This document shows, piece by piece, positions 63,701-64,000 of a stretch of 64,000 bases of DNA (position 1 is the stretch's first letter; each line of letters opens with the position of its first letter). The DNA lies in NCBI GenBank assembly GCA_028023455.1, contig JAQFVV010000287.1, positions 310,001 to 374,000 on the forward strand, read 5' to 3'. The notes under the pieces were generated by a model that was not told the DNA's origin, searched no databases, and was given only the letters and a program-made list of their open reading frames with translations. The position numbers were made by a program, and so were the translations under genes. This DNA is from Epiperipatus broadwayi (lineage: Eukaryota; Onychophora; Udeonychophora; Euonychophora; Peripatidae).

Positions 63701-64000
63701 AGCATATATGTGTGATATTAGGTGTATGTAATTGTTAGGTGTATAGTATCTCAAATAAAAGTGTGAGAACTTCTTAACTAATATAAATGCCTTAATTATA
63801 ATTTTATAGAGATTTCTCAGAAGGGAATATATTTTATTTTAAATTAGATAAATGTTTATGCCAGTACAATCTGTAATATTAAAGTTATTGCTTCTTATAA
63901 ATATCTTTTATATTGCTTATAATAACTTCTCTCATATACACTTTAATGCAAAAAAAAATTTTTAATAAAACTTCTTTATTTTCCTGACAGTTTTGACTGT

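Larger units (their letters stand above)
58880..64000. other. Probable further CFAP65 intron, no exon recognised
   Basis: AT-rich. It contains a SINE head at 58,941-59,010, an R1 insertion at 60,591-60,731 and TA tracts (61,367-61,381). The plus-strand frame at 62,492-62,758 (88 codons, hydrophobic start) has no recognisable domain. I found no exon in phase with 58,766-58,879. Confidence 0.5.

Noticed and set aside
1-64000. CRISPR arrays, bacterial operons or prophage
   Set aside because: No regularly spaced identical repeats and no ribosome-binding-site-led genes. Spliced exons and eukaryotic retroelements show a nuclear animal-type genome.

Overview
This is a eukaryotic, animal-type genomic window, very AT-rich (about three quarters A+T by eye). 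It is dominated by introns full of transposable elements and contains one recognisable host gene. Seven short, well-spliced minus-strand exons between 58,879 and 7,390 join in frame without gaps. They encode part of an ASH/MSP-domain ciliary protein that I identify as the CFAP65 (CCDC108) orthologue, so the organism builds motile cilia or flagella. RTE non-LTR retrotransposons, Penelope-like elements (PLEs) with GIY-YIG endonuclease, Ty3/gypsy remnants and tRNA-derived SINEs fit an invertebrate with large introns (cnidarian, flatworm, mollusc or chelicerate type). I cannot name the species.

Layout on the + strand. 1-7,389: a possible further CFAP65 exon at the edge, then an intron with repeats, old LINE relics and a SINE hairpin. 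7,390-26,086: three exons separated by introns holding a 13-bp-class hairpin insertion, an RTE LINE whose ORF is interrupted by Illumina adapter sequence, and more relics. 26,087-42,687: a 16.6-kb intron with a PLE relic, a PLE carrying an inverted copy of its own 3' end, promoter-like segments, a 4.3-kb near-perfect palindrome and a decayed Ty3/gypsy pol. 42,688-54,166: two exons around an 11.2-kb intron with three hairpin or tandem repeat elements. 54,167-58,879: the last visible exons and SINE copies. 58,880-64,000: no gene recognised. It is probably a further intron of the same gene.

The most interesting signal is a set of short non-coding repeats (about 360-415 bp units). They carry hammerhead-ribozyme motifs (CUGANGA, short stem II, GAAAC, a tiny self-complementary stem III, then a UC cleavage site). 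They occur as tandem dimers or as inverted, foldback pairs. Several insertions are flanked by 11-13-bp direct repeats that look like target-site duplications. This is the architecture of retrozymes or PLE-associated ribozyme elements, but here in hairpin form. The PLE 3' ends carry a related, more eroded motif. All of this sits in introns of one gene, so pre-mRNA of that gene would contain both ribozyme folds and very long hairpins.

All motif, splice and homology statements were read by eye. None was checked by database search.
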